NCBI RefSeq assembly: GCF_013141715.1
Contig: NZ_WHOA01000089.1
Coordinates: 62,001-126,000, forward strand
DNA from: Paenibacillus phytorum
GTDB taxonomy: Bacteria > Bacillota > Bacilli > Paenibacillales > NBRC-103111
Reading direction: 5' to 3'
DNA: 64,000 bases
Under the pieces are notes generated by a model. That model did no database searches. It saw only the letters and a list, made by a program, of their open reading frames with translations, and was not told the origin of the DNA. Positions 1 to 7,731 of the stretch are shown in pieces (within the stretch, counting starts at the first letter, position 1; the number at the start of each line of letters is the position of its first letter). Both the position numbers and the translations under genes were made by a program.

Positions 1-62
1 GACAAATGACTACCGCTAATGACTTTCCCGAGCGCTTGCTGTATTTGAATAAGTCCACTCAT
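1..62 (-). CDS. trpD: anthranilate phosphoribosyltransferase, N-terminal fragment
   Basis: Only the first 20 codons lie in the window; the gene runs off the left edge. The start ATG at 62-60 follows a GGAGAGGAG ribosome site. The peptide MSGLIQIQQALGKVISG resembles the N-terminal helix of TrpD, which transfers phosphoribosyl to anthranilate in tryptophan synthesis. It begins 27 bases after the trpE stop, so it is in the same operon and under the same TRAP attenuator. The call rests on a short peptide plus context; TrpG or another trp protein is less likely. Confidence 0.7.
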   Translation of the reverse strand, partial: MSGLIQIQQALGKVISGSHL

Positions 63-89
63 GACTAGAGTCTCCTCTCCTTCTCTCCC

Positions 90-1637
90 TTAAGAGTTAA
101 CAAAATAATCTTTGTTAATATCGCTAACTGGTCTAGGTTCAGGGCTGAACATGGCCTCTGCCATCCGAATTGATTTTAGCAAAGCTGTCGCTTTATTAAC
201 CGTCTCCTGGTATTCACTTTCAGGAACAGAATCCCATACAATACCGGCTCCGGCTTGCACATAGGCTTTGCCATTTTTGAAAATAATCGTACGGATTGTA
301 ATACAAGTGTCCAAATTCCCCGAAAATCCTAGATAACCAATCGCTCCGGCATAAGCACCGCGAGATTCTGGCTCCAACTCAGCAATAATCTCCATAGCTC
401 TCAGCTTTGGCGCTCCAGACACCGTACCTGCAGGCATACAGGAAAGAAAAGCATCGAAGAAATCTTTGTCCTTTGCAATTTTACCAGAAACGTTAGAAAC
501 GATATGCATGACGTGTGAATACCGTTCAATGTCCATGAATGTATCGCACTTCACAGTTCCGAATTCCGATACACGCCCGATGTCATTGCGACCTAAGTCA
601 ACCAGCATCAAATGTTCAGCGCGTTCTTTCTCATCTGCGAGCAATTCTTTTTCCAGAGCAAGATCTTCTTCTGGCGTCTTCCCTCTAGGTCTTGTACCAG
701 CAATTGGTCGCGTCTCTACCTTCTCTTCTTCAACGCGAACCAACAGCTCCGGCGATGTGCCAACGACGACTTCATCATCCATTTTGAGCACATACATATA
801 GGGAGATGGATTCATCGTTCGCAGTACTCGATACACTTGCAAAGGCGAAACTGTCGTTTCCATTTCAAAACGCTGTGACAACACAACTTGGAAAATATCA
901 CCAGCTCGAATGTATTCCTTCGCTTTATTCACGTTTGCAATGTATTTTTCTTTCGTGATGTTGGATCGAATATCGCCGAGATCCGGTTCGGATACAATCG
1001 GATTGTGAGTCATTGTCTCGGAGCTAAGCGGACGCTTGATCTTCTCGATTGTGGCATCGATTTTCTCACAAGTCGCATGATACGCTTTTACAATGTCAGC
1101 ATCTGTTGCAAAAGGTTGTACGTGCACATTGGCAATCACTTTGATTTGTTGTTTGAAATGATCGAAAACAATGACTTGATCGCAGAACATGAATTGAATG
1201 TCATTCATTTGCAAATCATCAATTTGATGAGCTGGGAGATTCTCGTAGTACTGAAGCAGATCGTATCCGAAGAATCCAACAGCACCGCCTGTAAAACGCG
1301 GCAAGTCCGCAAGCTGAGGACTGGAGTAGGATCTCAGATAGGCTTTCAACACATCGATTGGCTTCTCATCCAAAACCTTATTCTCGGATTGTGTTTCTAC
1401 CATGGTTTTCCCATGCTTCGCTTTAATCATCAAGAAGGGATCGCTGCCTATAAAGGAATATCGGGCCCATTTCACGCCGCCCTCAACACTTTCTAAAAGG
1501 AACGCACGCGGTTCTTGGTAAAGATGTTGAAATACACGTATTGGGGTTTCAGTATCTGCTAACAAATGGCGCACAACAGGAATGAGATTATAATCTTTAG
1601 CCAAACGAATAACTTCTTGAATTTCAGGTGTATACAT
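90..1637 (-). CDS. trpE: anthranilate synthase component I
   Basis: This 515-residue protein converts chorismate to anthranilate with the TrpG amidotransferase, the first committed step of tryptophan synthesis. The N-terminal regulatory half carries the LLES tryptophan-binding motif (around residues 47-50). The C-terminal chorismate-binding half carries GDIFQVVLSQRFE, the IAGTRPRG stretch and the PAGTVSGAPK segment typical of the family. Length is normal. The ATG follows GAGAGGGGATGTTTCC. It lies downstream of aroC-aroB-aroH as in the B. subtilis supraoperon. Its 290-base leader holds a promoter, a TRAP site and a terminator, so transcription is probably tryptophan-controlled through MtrB. 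Confidence 0.97.
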   Translation of the reverse strand: MYTPEIQEVIRLAKDYNLIPVVRHLLADTETPIRVFQHLYQEPRAFLLESVEGGVKWARYSFIGSDPFLMIKAKHGKTMVETQSENKVLDEKPIDVLKAYLRSYSSPQLADLPRFTGGAVGFFGYDLLQYYENLPAHQIDDLQMNDIQFMFCDQVIVFDHFKQQIKVIANVHVQPFATDADIVKAYHATCEKIDATIEKIKRPLSSETMTHNPIVSEPDLGDIRSNITKEKYIANVNKAKEYIRAGDIFQVVLSQRFEMETTVSPLQVYRVLRTMNPSPYMYVLKMDDEVVVGTSPELLVRVEEEKVETRPIAGTRPRGKTPEEDLALEKELLADEKERAEHLMLVDLGRNDIGRVSEFGTVKCDTFMDIERYSHVMHIVSNVSGKIAKDKDFFDAFLSCMPAGTVSGAPKLRAMEIIAELEPESRGAYAGAIGYLGFSGNLDTCITIRTIIFKNGKAYVQAGAGIVWDSVPESEYQETVNKATALLKSIRMAEAMFSPEPRPVSDINKDYFVNS

Positions 1638-1705
1638 GGAAACATCCCCTCTCAGCTTGTGAGCAACTCGTGATCTCAGTGGTGCTCAAAACTCTATTCG
1701 AATGA

Positions 1706-1733
1706 CAAAAAAACCTCTACCGAAGTAGAGGTT
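1706..1733 (-). terminator. trp leader attenuator terminator
   Basis: In the RNA sense this is AACCUCUAC, a UUCG loop, GUAGAGGUU and a U run: a 9-bp stem ending about 70 bases before the trpE start. The 5' arm CUCUACUU can instead pair with AAGUAGAG inside the TRAP site (1894-1901), giving an antiterminator. TRAP bound there should free the terminator. Placement before trpE rather than after a gene marks it as an attenuator. Confidence 0.85.
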
Positions 1734-1853
1734 GACTTTAGTACAGTAGAAGTTCAAGAAGAATATGATAAAAGAAGCCATGGCTATGTATGAACAAACA
1801 GACGCCCTCGAATAGAGTCGCACTTATCTTCACACAAACCTATGTTACCTTTT

Positions 1854-1916
1854 CTCATCTCAACTGGGCTAAGCTCTACTCAACTAAATGCTTCTCTACT
1901 TACCTAAACTCATCTA
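1854..1916 (-). promoter_or_regulatory. TRAP (MtrB) binding site in trp leader RNA
   Basis: Reading the RNA 5' to 3', NAG triplets (UAG, GAG, UAG, AAG, GAG, gap, UAG, GAG, GAG, UAG, CAG, GAG, GAG) start every 5 nucleotides from 1916 down to 1854, with one slot (1889-1891) not matching. That is 12 triplets in 13 slots, the layout that wraps around the 11-subunit TRAP ring. The site starts a few bases after the predicted transcription start. The mtrB gene lies about 10.5 kb away in the same window. Confidence 0.9.
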
Positions 1917-1921
1917 ATTAC

Positions 1922-1951
1922 ACTATACTACCGTGTTGCTTCATTTGTCAA
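1922..1951 (-). promoter_or_regulatory. sigma-A-type promoter of the trp genes, inside the end of aroH
   Basis: TTGACA (1946-1951), an 18-base spacer and TATAGT (1922-1927) overlap the last codons and stop of aroH. The predicted start falls just before the TRAP triplets, so nearly the whole leader would be TRAP-binding RNA. B. subtilis places its trp promoter the same way. trpE could also be read from the upstream aro promoter. Confidence 0.75.
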
Positions 1952-2314
1952 TTTAACAATATCAGGTCTCAGCGCTTTAGCTTCCTTCAAGTAAATATGG
2001 TTGATTTCTGCTTGGCTTTTGGTTGTGTTGACCTGCACCATTAATCGGATACACTTAGGCAATGAGTTCTCAACCGGAACTTCCAGTGAACACATTAGCG
2101 GGACTAGTTCCCAACCGATCATCGTGCGGATCGCCCGAGCCGGGAATGTAGCCGTAATATCCTCTGTGACTGTAATGAAAACGGAACAAATTTCTTCAGG
2201 ACGAAAATCATTTGCCTCTACAATTGCTGCAAGCAGTTCACCAGTAGCGGTTAAAATCTCTTGAGCCTCATTATGTTCAACCGTCGTCGCTCCACGAATT
2301 CCCCTTAAGAACAT
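1928..2314 (-). CDS. aroH: chorismate mutase, AroH type
   Basis: The 128-residue protein belongs to the monofunctional AroH class, trimeric pseudo-alpha/beta barrels that rearrange chorismate to prephenate for Phe and Tyr. MFLRGIRGATTVEHN is the family N-terminus, and the length matches B. subtilis AroH (127). ATG follows GGGGAG. It starts 3 bases after the aroB stop, so it is in the aroC-aroB-aroH unit. Its last codons contain the trp promoter -35 and -10. Confidence 0.96.
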   Translation of the reverse strand: MFLRGIRGATTVEHNEAQEILTATGELLAAIVEANDFRPEEICSVFITVTEDITATFPARAIRTMIGWELVPLMCSLEVPVENSLPKCIRLMVQVNTTKSQAEINHIYLKEAKALRPDIVKLTNEATR

Positions 2315-2317
2315 CGG

Positions 2318-3412
2318 CTAACTCTCCCCTTTTAAAAGCTCAACAATTTGTCTTACTTGCTCTACCGTAACATCCTTACGAATTTCTACTTTACCGATTT
2401 CCGTCGGGATGATGTAGACCATTGTGCCTTCTTTGAATTTCTTATCGTGCATCATCGCGCCCAAGATACTATCCGTATCCAAATGAGAAGGAATGCTGAC
2501 TGGCAATCCGTATTTCTCGAATAGCCCCTTCGTCACCGTATGGATGTCCTCAGCATAACCGAACTGCTGAGCTAACTTAGCAGCCCCTACCATACCAATT
2601 GCAATCGCTTCACCATGCAGCAGCTCGCCATATCCGGCGACTGCTTCCAAAGCGTGACCAATCGTATGACCGAGATTCAAGATGGCCCGTAAATCATTCT
2701 CGCGCTCATCCTGGGATACAACGATTGACTTGACTTTACAACCTATGTAAAGCGCATAACTGAGCGCTTCCGGATCTAAGGCCAGCAGCTTCTCCGCATT
2801 GTCGTCGCACCACTGCGTGAATTCAGCGTCCCAGATCAAGCCGTGCTTGATCACTTCCGAGAGGCCCGCCTTCACCTGACGGGGCGGCAATGTTAGAAGC
2901 AAGTCGATGTCGAAGAGAACGAGCTCGGGCTGGTGGAACGCCCCGATGATGTTCTTCGCTATCGGATGGTTGACCGCGACCTTGCCGCCGACGGAACTGT
3001 CGTGGGCAAGGATCGTTGTCGGGATCTGCACGAAGCGGATCCCGCGCATGAAGCTCGCCGCAGCGAAGCCGGCGAGATCGCCGACCACGCCTCCTCCAAG
3101 GGCGACGATCGCAGAACTGCGATCGAGGCCCGCCTGGAGGGCGGCGGTGACTATTCCCTCGAGCTGCGCGAGGGATTTGGAGGTTTCGCCTGCGGGCACG
3201 ACGCAGGCTGTGGCGGCGAAGCCGCCCTCACGGAGCAGCGTCATGACGCGCTCCAGGTGCAGCGGAGCCACCGCGTCATCGGTGACTACGAGTAAAGGCG
3301 ATTTGCGGCTAAGCTTCGCCCGGTCAAATAGAGCCGTGATATCGTTAAGAATGCCTTGGCCGATATAAATAGGATAAGACCGTTCTCCAAGATCTACGGT
3401 GAGCTCTCTCAT
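2318..3412 (-). CDS. aroB: 3-dehydroquinate synthase
   Basis: AroB (364 residues) cyclises DAHP to 3-dehydroquinate with NAD and a divalent metal, the second shikimate step. GGGVVGDLAGFAAASFMRG is the NAD/substrate signature; metal-ligand histidines appear in NLGHTIGHALE and LLHGEAIAIGM. ATG follows GGAG, one base after the aroC stop. The middle of the gene (about 2880-3290) is strikingly GC-rich: line 3001-3060 has 39 G/C of 60, while the gene ends look like the rest of the window. The encoded motifs are intact, so this is not decay. Confidence 0.97.
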   Translation of the reverse strand: MRELTVDLGERSYPIYIGQGILNDITALFDRAKLSRKSPLLVVTDDAVAPLHLERVMTLLREGGFAATACVVPAGETSKSLAQLEGIVTAALQAGLDRSSAIVALGGGVVGDLAGFAAASFMRGIRFVQIPTTILAHDSSVGGKVAVNHPIAKNIIGAFHQPELVLFDIDLLLTLPPRQVKAGLSEVIKHGLIWDAEFTQWCDDNAEKLLALDPEALSYALYIGCKVKSIVVSQDERENDLRAILNLGHTIGHALEAVAGYGELLHGEAIAIGMVGAAKLAQQFGYAEDIHTVTKGLFEKYGLPVSIPSHLDTDSILGAMMHDKKFKEGTMVYIIPTEIGKVEIRKDVTVEQVRQIVELLKGES

Positions 3413-3413
3413 A

Positions 3414-4577
3414 TTAGTAGCTCTCCACTTGGGCTAAGAAGTTGGTTAAGTTCGCACGAATCTCCTCGATCGAGTCGCCGCCGAATTTATCCAAGAAAGC
3501 ATTCGCTACTTCCCAAGCAATCACATTCTCCATAATTACGCCTGCAGCCGGGACCGCACAAGTGTCAGAACGCTCAACTTGAGCCGTGAATACTTCCTTC
3601 GTATCAATATCAACGCTTTGCAGCGGTTTGTAAAGTGTCGAGATGGGTTTCATCACACCGCGCACGATGATTTGCTCGCCCGTTGTCATACCGCCCTCAA
3701 AGCCGCCTGCGCGATTCGTTCTGCGACTAAAGCCATCTTCTTGCGTGTATAGAATTTCGTCATGAACATTGGAGCCTCTACGTTCTGCGGCTTCAAAGCC
3801 GATTCCGAACTCAACACCTTTGAAGGCTTGAATAGAGAGAACCGCCTGCGCAATTTTACCATCCAGCTTACGATCCCATTGGACATGGCTGCCAAGTCCT
3901 ACAGGAACGCCTTCAATGATAACTTCAACGATCCCACCAAGCGTATCGCCATCTTCTTTGGCTGCGTCGATCGCGGCGATCATTTTGGCTTCAGCCTCTT
4001 TATCAACCACGCGTACCGGGGATTCCTCTGTGATGCGAATAAGCTCATCAACAGGAAGCTCTTGACGCTCTACTTCCACATCACCGATACGGATGACTTG
4101 TCCTGCCACTTTAATCCCGAACTCAGCCAACAATTGGCGCGCTACAGCACCAGTGGCAACACGCATCGTCGTTTCACGCGCACTTGAACGCTCAAGAATG
4201 TTACGTAAATCTTTTTGATTATATTTGAGTCCGCCATTTAAATCCGCATGTCCTGGACGAGGACGGTTAACACGACGCTTGCCTTCATTATCCTCTTCAA
4301 CCGGCTCAACCCCCATTACCGATGTCCAGTGCTTCCAGTCGTTATTAACAACAACAAGCGCGATTGGAGCTCCTGTTGTTTTGCCATGGCGCACACCGCC
4401 TGCAATGGTCGCTGTATCTTTCTCAATCTGCATCCGACGACCGCGACCATACCCTTTTTGACGTCTATGTAATTGGAAGTTCAAATCTTCAAAGTTTAAA
4501 GTTACATTACTTGGAAACCCTTCAATAATCGCAGTGAGCTGTGGGCCGTGCGTTTCACCTGCTGTTAAATATCTCAC
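3414..4577 (-). CDS. aroC: chorismate synthase
   Basis: AroC (aroF in B. subtilis naming; 387 residues) makes chorismate from EPSP with reduced [17 protein letters not shown], the [12 protein letters not shown] stretch and [12 protein letters not shown] are family signatures. The start is GTG at 4577, preceded by GGGGG nine bases away. Chorismate from this enzyme feeds trpE, aroH and mqnA, all in this window. Three hairpin-repeat units lie immediately upstream of its ribosome site. Confidence 0.97.
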   Translation of the reverse strand: MRYLTAGETHGPQLTAIIEGFPSNVTLNFEDLNFQLHRRQKGYGRGRRMQIEKDTATIAGGVRHGKTTGAPIALVVVNNDWKHWTSVMGVEPVEEDNEGKRRVNRPRPGHADLNGGLKYNQKDLRNILERSSARETTMRVATGAVARQLLAEFGIKVAGQVIRIGDVEVERQELPVDELIRITEESPVRVVDKEAEAKMIAAIDAAKEDGDTLGGIVEVIIEGVPVGLGSHVQWDRKLDGKIAQAVLSIQAFKGVEFGIGFEAAERRGSNVHDEILYTQEDGFSRRTNRAGGFEGGMTTGEQIIVRGVMKPISTLYKPLQSVDIDTKEVFTAQVERSDTCAVPAAGVIMENVIAWEVANAFLDKFGGDSIEEIRANLTNFLAQVESY

Positions 4578-4593
4578 AATCTGTTACCCCCTA

Positions 4594-4724
4594 TGAGTTT
4601 TGCGAAGCATCACTAGCTTCGTAAGCATACACTTTTTGAGTATTACGAAATCATACTAACATCGTAAGTATTAACTATAAAGTATTGCTTAGCAATACTA
4701 ACTTCATAAGCATCCGCTTTTGAA
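4594..4724 (-). repeat. three hairpin-repeat units upstream of aroC
   Basis: Three tandem units of about 38-45 bases, each with TATGCTTACGAAG-like sequence followed by an inverted repeat (for example AGTATTGCT-AAG-CAATACT). The last unit ends a few bases before the GGGGG ribosome site of aroC. Same family as at 5066, 20111, 33900, 50069, 53486 and 58240. The rest of the 4578-4888 gap holds one terminator and no gene that I can see. Confidence 0.75.
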
Positions 4725-4816
4725 TGGTTGCTTTTATCAAACACTTTAGCGCTTTGACGCGCGATTATCTTTTGTCATTATAGTATAGGTACTCGGGTTT
4801 GGCAACAGCACAAACG

Positions 4817-4866
4817 CAAAAACACGCTTCGCACGTAAGGGATAATCCCCTTAGCGAGAGCGTGTC
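4817..4866 (-). terminator. terminator after the 54-residue ORF
   Basis: In the minus sense: ACACGCT, a short internal loop, TAAGGG, a GATTAT loop, CCCTTA, an internal loop, AGCGTGT and a T run. It lies 23 bases past the stop of the 4889-5053 gene. Confidence 0.75.
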
Positions 4867-4888
4867 TACATCTAGTCATGAGCAAAGA

Positions 4889-5053
4889 TTACCCGTGCAT
4901 AGGCTGCTTTTGGACGACTCGTGGGAGTTCGGAGAGCTGTGGATCATTCATGAGTCCCACGATTTGTGAGGAGTCGACTCCCAAAATCTGCGCACATTCC
5001 TGAATGGAGATCATTCCCCTGCGATATGCGGTAATCACTTTGCGTTTGTCCAT
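4889..5053 (-). CDS. small HTH-like protein of unknown function
   Basis: A 54-residue ORF with an exact TTAGGAGG ribosome site 5 bases before ATG and its own terminator. It begins MDKRKVITAYRRGMISIQEC and continues with AQILGVDSSQIVGLMND. The pattern of short helices (RRGMISIQECAQILGVD followed by SSQIVGLM) looks like a helix-turn-helix, as in sigma-factor-like small proteins of Paenibacillus. I cannot assign a function. It sits between cheR and aroC, where B. subtilis has no gene. Two hairpin-repeat units precede its ribosome site. Confidence 0.7.
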   Translation of the reverse strand: MDKRKVITAYRRGMISIQECAQILGVDSSQIVGLMNDPQLSELPRVVQKQPMHG

Positions 5054-5065
5054 AATTGCCTCCTA

Positions 5066-5150
5066 AGAGCTATTGCCTTAGCAATAACTTGCATCGTAAG
5101 CGTAACTGAGATTTCCGTAGCGTGAAAACTTGCATGATAAGCATATATTT
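5066..5150 (-). repeat. two hairpin-repeat units upstream of the 54-residue ORF
   Basis: Sense strand: a degenerate unit, then ACGCTTACGATGC followed by AGTTATTGCTAAGGCAATAGCT and directly by CTTAGGAGG. The stem differs from the commonest copy, but both arms change together. Confidence 0.7.
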
Positions 5151-5185
5151 CTGCTACATCTTAGTATTGGAAGATATGGAAGATC

Positions 5186-5968
5186 TTATACACCCTTTTT
5201 GCGATAAAAGAAAGTATCTGCTGGTTCTAGATCATACTGCCCTGGGGAGAAAATTTGCTCAGTAGAACCAACAAACAATAATCCACCTGGCTTCAGCGCT
5301 TTAGAAAATTTCTGGTACAGGACATGTTTTGCTTCTTCCGTAAAATAAATGATCACATTGCGGCAAACGATGAGATCATATCCCGTATCAAATGTATCGA
5401 CAAGCAGGTTTTGCTTTTGAAATTTAATGGACTTTTTCAGATCGTCCGTAATATGATACATCATTTGTTCTTGTCGGAAATATTTCTTCGCGTACTTTTC
5501 AGGCACATCTCGCAAAGAACGATCGAGGTAGACTCCTTTGCGTGCTTTTTCCAAGGCGCCATCATCAATATCCGTCGCGTGTAAATGAGCTTCAATAAGC
5601 GCTCCTTGTTCGGCCAAAATCATCGCTAGCGTATAAGGCTCTTCTCCCGTTGAACAAGCCGCACTCCATACTTTTAAGCGTCTGTTCTTCTTCAACATCT
5701 CGGGTACAAATTTCTGCTCAACGAGCTCCCAACGATTCGGATTCCTCCAAAACTCAGAGACATTAATCGTCATGCGGTCCAAAAATTCATAGAATAGTTC
5801 TTTATCCTTCATCATCGCATCAAAAAAAGCGACGAACGTATTATAACCACGCTTCATCCGTAGAGTTGTTAGACGTCTTTTCATTTGCGCTTCTTTATAA
5901 AGAGCAAGATCAATGGACGTGTGTTCTTTTATTTTTTTAATAAATAACAAAAAATCTTGATCTTCCAT
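5186..5968 (-). CDS. cheR: chemotaxis protein methyltransferase CheR
   Basis: CheR methylates glutamates on chemoreceptors using SAM. The 260-residue protein has the N-terminal helical domain (to about residue 75) and a Rossmann domain with VWSAACSTGEEPYTLAM, ATDIDDGALEKA and DLIVCRNVIIYF, all family signatures. I start at ATG 5968 rather than the upstream in-frame GTG at 5977, because an AAGGTGG site is correctly spaced for it. The order ndk-cheR-aroC matches B. subtilis. No other chemotaxis gene is nearby. Confidence 0.95.
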   Translation of the reverse strand: MEDQDFLLFIKKIKEHTSIDLALYKEAQMKRRLTTLRMKRGYNTFVAFFDAMMKDKELFYEFLDRMTINVSEFWRNPNRWELVEQKFVPEMLKKNRRLKVWSAACSTGEEPYTLAMILAEQGALIEAHLHATDIDDGALEKARKGVYLDRSLRDVPEKYAKKYFRQEQMMYHITDDLKKSIKFQKQNLLVDTFDTGYDLIVCRNVIIYFTEEAKHVLYQKFSKALKPGGLLFVGSTEQIFSPGQYDLEPADTFFYRKKGV

Positions 5969-6132
5969 GCTGTCCACCCACCTTGGTCAATTTCTGTTGA
6001 TAAGAAAGTATACGTTTTATACTTTTGCTTCGCATCAACCTTGACAAACGCGCTCGTCCCTAGGACGACAAAGTCGTTTATCCTGAAGTAACATACATTC
6101 TGTAAGCAAATACCAAAATCCTTTATAATACG

Positions 6133-6174
6133 ACAAAAAAAGAACCCGCATCCGGTAAGATGTCAGGTTCTTTG
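6133..6174 (-). terminator. terminator downstream of ndk
   Basis: Sense: AGAACC...CATC, a TTACCG loop, GATG...GGTTCT and a run of seven T, 12 bases past the ndk stop. Confidence 0.85.
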
Positions 6175-6185
6175 ATTTCTGTGAA

Positions 6186-6629
6186 CTAGATCCATTGTTG
6201 AATGACTTTATTGTATTCAAAAAGCTCGTCCGATTTAAAGAAATTGCTAATTTCGCGCTCAGCGCTTTCAGGTGAATCCGAACCATGAATCAGGTTTAAA
6301 TGCGTATGTACGGCAAAGTCACCGCGTATTGTTCCCGGAGCGGCTTCAAGTGTATTCGTTTTCCCAATCATCGTTCGGGATAGAGGAATGACTTGTTCAC
6401 CTTGCCACACCATCGCGAATACGGGTCCGGACGTAATAAACGTCACGAGTCTTTCGAAAAAATCTTTACCTTTATGCTCCGCATAGTGAAGTTCAGCTTG
6501 CTCCCTCGAAATAACAGTTAGCTTGCTGCCGATTAATTGAAAGCCCTTCTGTTCAAAGCGTTTTACTATTTCGCCTACAAGGCCACGTTGTACGCCATCC
6601 GGTTTAACCATCAAGAATGTTTTTTCCAT
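6186..6629 (-). CDS. ndk: nucleoside diphosphate kinase
   Basis: Ndk (147 residues) swaps gamma-phosphates between nucleoside triphosphates and diphosphates through a phosphohistidine. [17 protein letters not shown] is the N-terminus. The active-site region reads [21 protein letters not shown], with catalytic His in IHGSDS. ATG follows AAGGAGG. It has its own terminator and lies between hepT and cheR as in B. subtilis. Confidence 0.97.
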   Translation of the reverse strand: MEKTFLMVKPDGVQRGLVGEIVKRFEQKGFQLIGSKLTVISREQAELHYAEHKGKDFFERLVTFITSGPVFAMVWQGEQVIPLSRTMIGKTNTLEAAPGTIRGDFAVHTHLNLIHGSDSPESAEREISNFFKSDELFEYNKVIQQWI

Positions 6630-6644
6630 GTAAGGACTTCCTCC

Positions 6645-6692
6645 TTATAGTTTCCATAAAAAAACTTGTGCATAAACTTACTCAGGTACAAT
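6645..6692 (-). repeat. degenerate hairpin-repeat unit upstream of ndk
   Basis: Sense strand GTTTATGCACAAG, then AGTTT...GAAACT, then TATAAGGAGG. It keeps the order (ATGC box, inverted repeat, ribosome site) of the family but with a weak stem. It could be chance. Confidence 0.4.
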
Positions 6693-6753
6693 CTATGTAT
6701 TCTCCACTAGTTTACACTTATTGGCAGCTTTTCTCAAATCGAAGAACAATACA

Positions 6754-7731
6754 TTAATAAGAACGATTTCCGATAAAATGTGCAATTTCAATGAGGTCTT
6801 TCTTGGCTTGACCATTTGGCAGCTTATCTAGAGAAGCTATAGCCTTATCAAGATACTTCTGAGAAAGTACCTCAGCTTTATCTATGCCTTCACTGCCACG
6901 GATCATATCCAAGAATCGACTTACATCTGTTTGTCCATCCAGCTTATGTATACGGTCTAATTCAGACAAAATGAGCGGCTTCAAGGATAGATCCTGCATA
7001 GCGAGCAGGACAGGTAACGTTATGTTTCCTTGTTTGACATCGCTGCCCGGCGGTTTCCCTATTTGCTTTTCCGTACCGATTAAATCCAGAATATCATCCC
7101 GTATTTGAAACACCATACCTATGTTATAGCCAAAAGCATATAGCTTTCTGCTTATCCAGTCGGGTGCATCTGCCGCCATCGCTCCTAATTGGCATGAAAT
7201 GGCAATTAGGAGTGCCGTTTTACGTCTAATCCGTAATAAATAATCTCGAATTGTTTGCTCTGATTGGAAAAAGAAACGAATTTGTTCCATTTCCCCAATT
7301 GACATCTCTACGATGGCTTTAGACATAATTTGATGGACTGCTGGCTTATGAATTTGAGTAATGACTCCTAAAGCTTTGGCAAAAATATAATCTCCTGTGA
7401 ACATAGCAATCCGATTATCCCATTTGGATCGGACCGTCAATTGTCCACGTCTTGTGTTTGCATCGTCAATCACATCATCATGAACAAGCGATGCCATATG
7501 AATGAGCTCGAGCGGTACCGCGACATGCTTCATCGTTTGGAGCTGATAGCTCCCAAACTCGCCTGAAAGCAGAACAAAGACGGGGCGAATCCGCTTCCCT
7601 CCCGCTTTCAGTAAGTGCATAGAAGTTTCTCGAAGCATCGCATGATCTGTATACACGCTTTCCTCGAGCTCTTTTTCAATTGCAGCTATATCCTTTTTCT
7701 TTCTTGTATAGATTTCCATTAAATTTTTCAT
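6754..7731 (-). CDS. hepT: heptaprenyl diphosphate synthase component II
   Basis: HepT is the catalytic subunit that, with HepS, extends farnesyl diphosphate to the menaquinone side chain. This 325-residue trans-prenyltransferase has GGKRIRPVFVLLSG, the first Asp motif HDDVIDDA, and the second in QIRDDILDLIG, with GDYIFAKAL between. I start at ATG 7731, which overlaps the mqnA stop as ATGA; the longer 7764 start has no advantage. It ends the hepS-menG-ubiA-ubiX-mqnA-hepT cluster. Chain length cannot be read from sequence alone. Confidence 0.93.
   Translation of the reverse strand: MKNLMEIYTRKKKDIAAIEKELEESVYTDHAMLRETSMHLLKAGGKRIRPVFVLLSGEFGSYQLQTMKHVAVPLELIHMASLVHDDVIDDANTRRGQLTVRSKWDNRIAMFTGDYIFAKALGVITQIHKPAVHQIMSKAIVEMSIGEMEQIRFFFQSEQTIRDYLLRIRRKTALLIAISCQLGAMAADAPDWISRKLYAFGYNIGMVFQIRDDILDLIGTEKQIGKPPGSDVKQGNITLPVLLAMQDLSLKPLILSELDRIHKLDGQTDVSRFLDMIRGSEGIDKAEVLSQKYLDKAIASLDKLPNGQAKKDLIEIAHFIGNRSY

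Noticed and set aside
466..1496. Plus-strand open frames opposite trpE (111, 88 and 202 codons)
   Set aside because: They are antisense shadows of trpE, without ribosome sites or recognisable domains.
4594..4724. Tandem repeat units read as a small CRISPR array
   Set aside because: Units are imperfect, about 40 bases without distinct spacers, lie before ribosome sites at many loci, and no cas gene is present.
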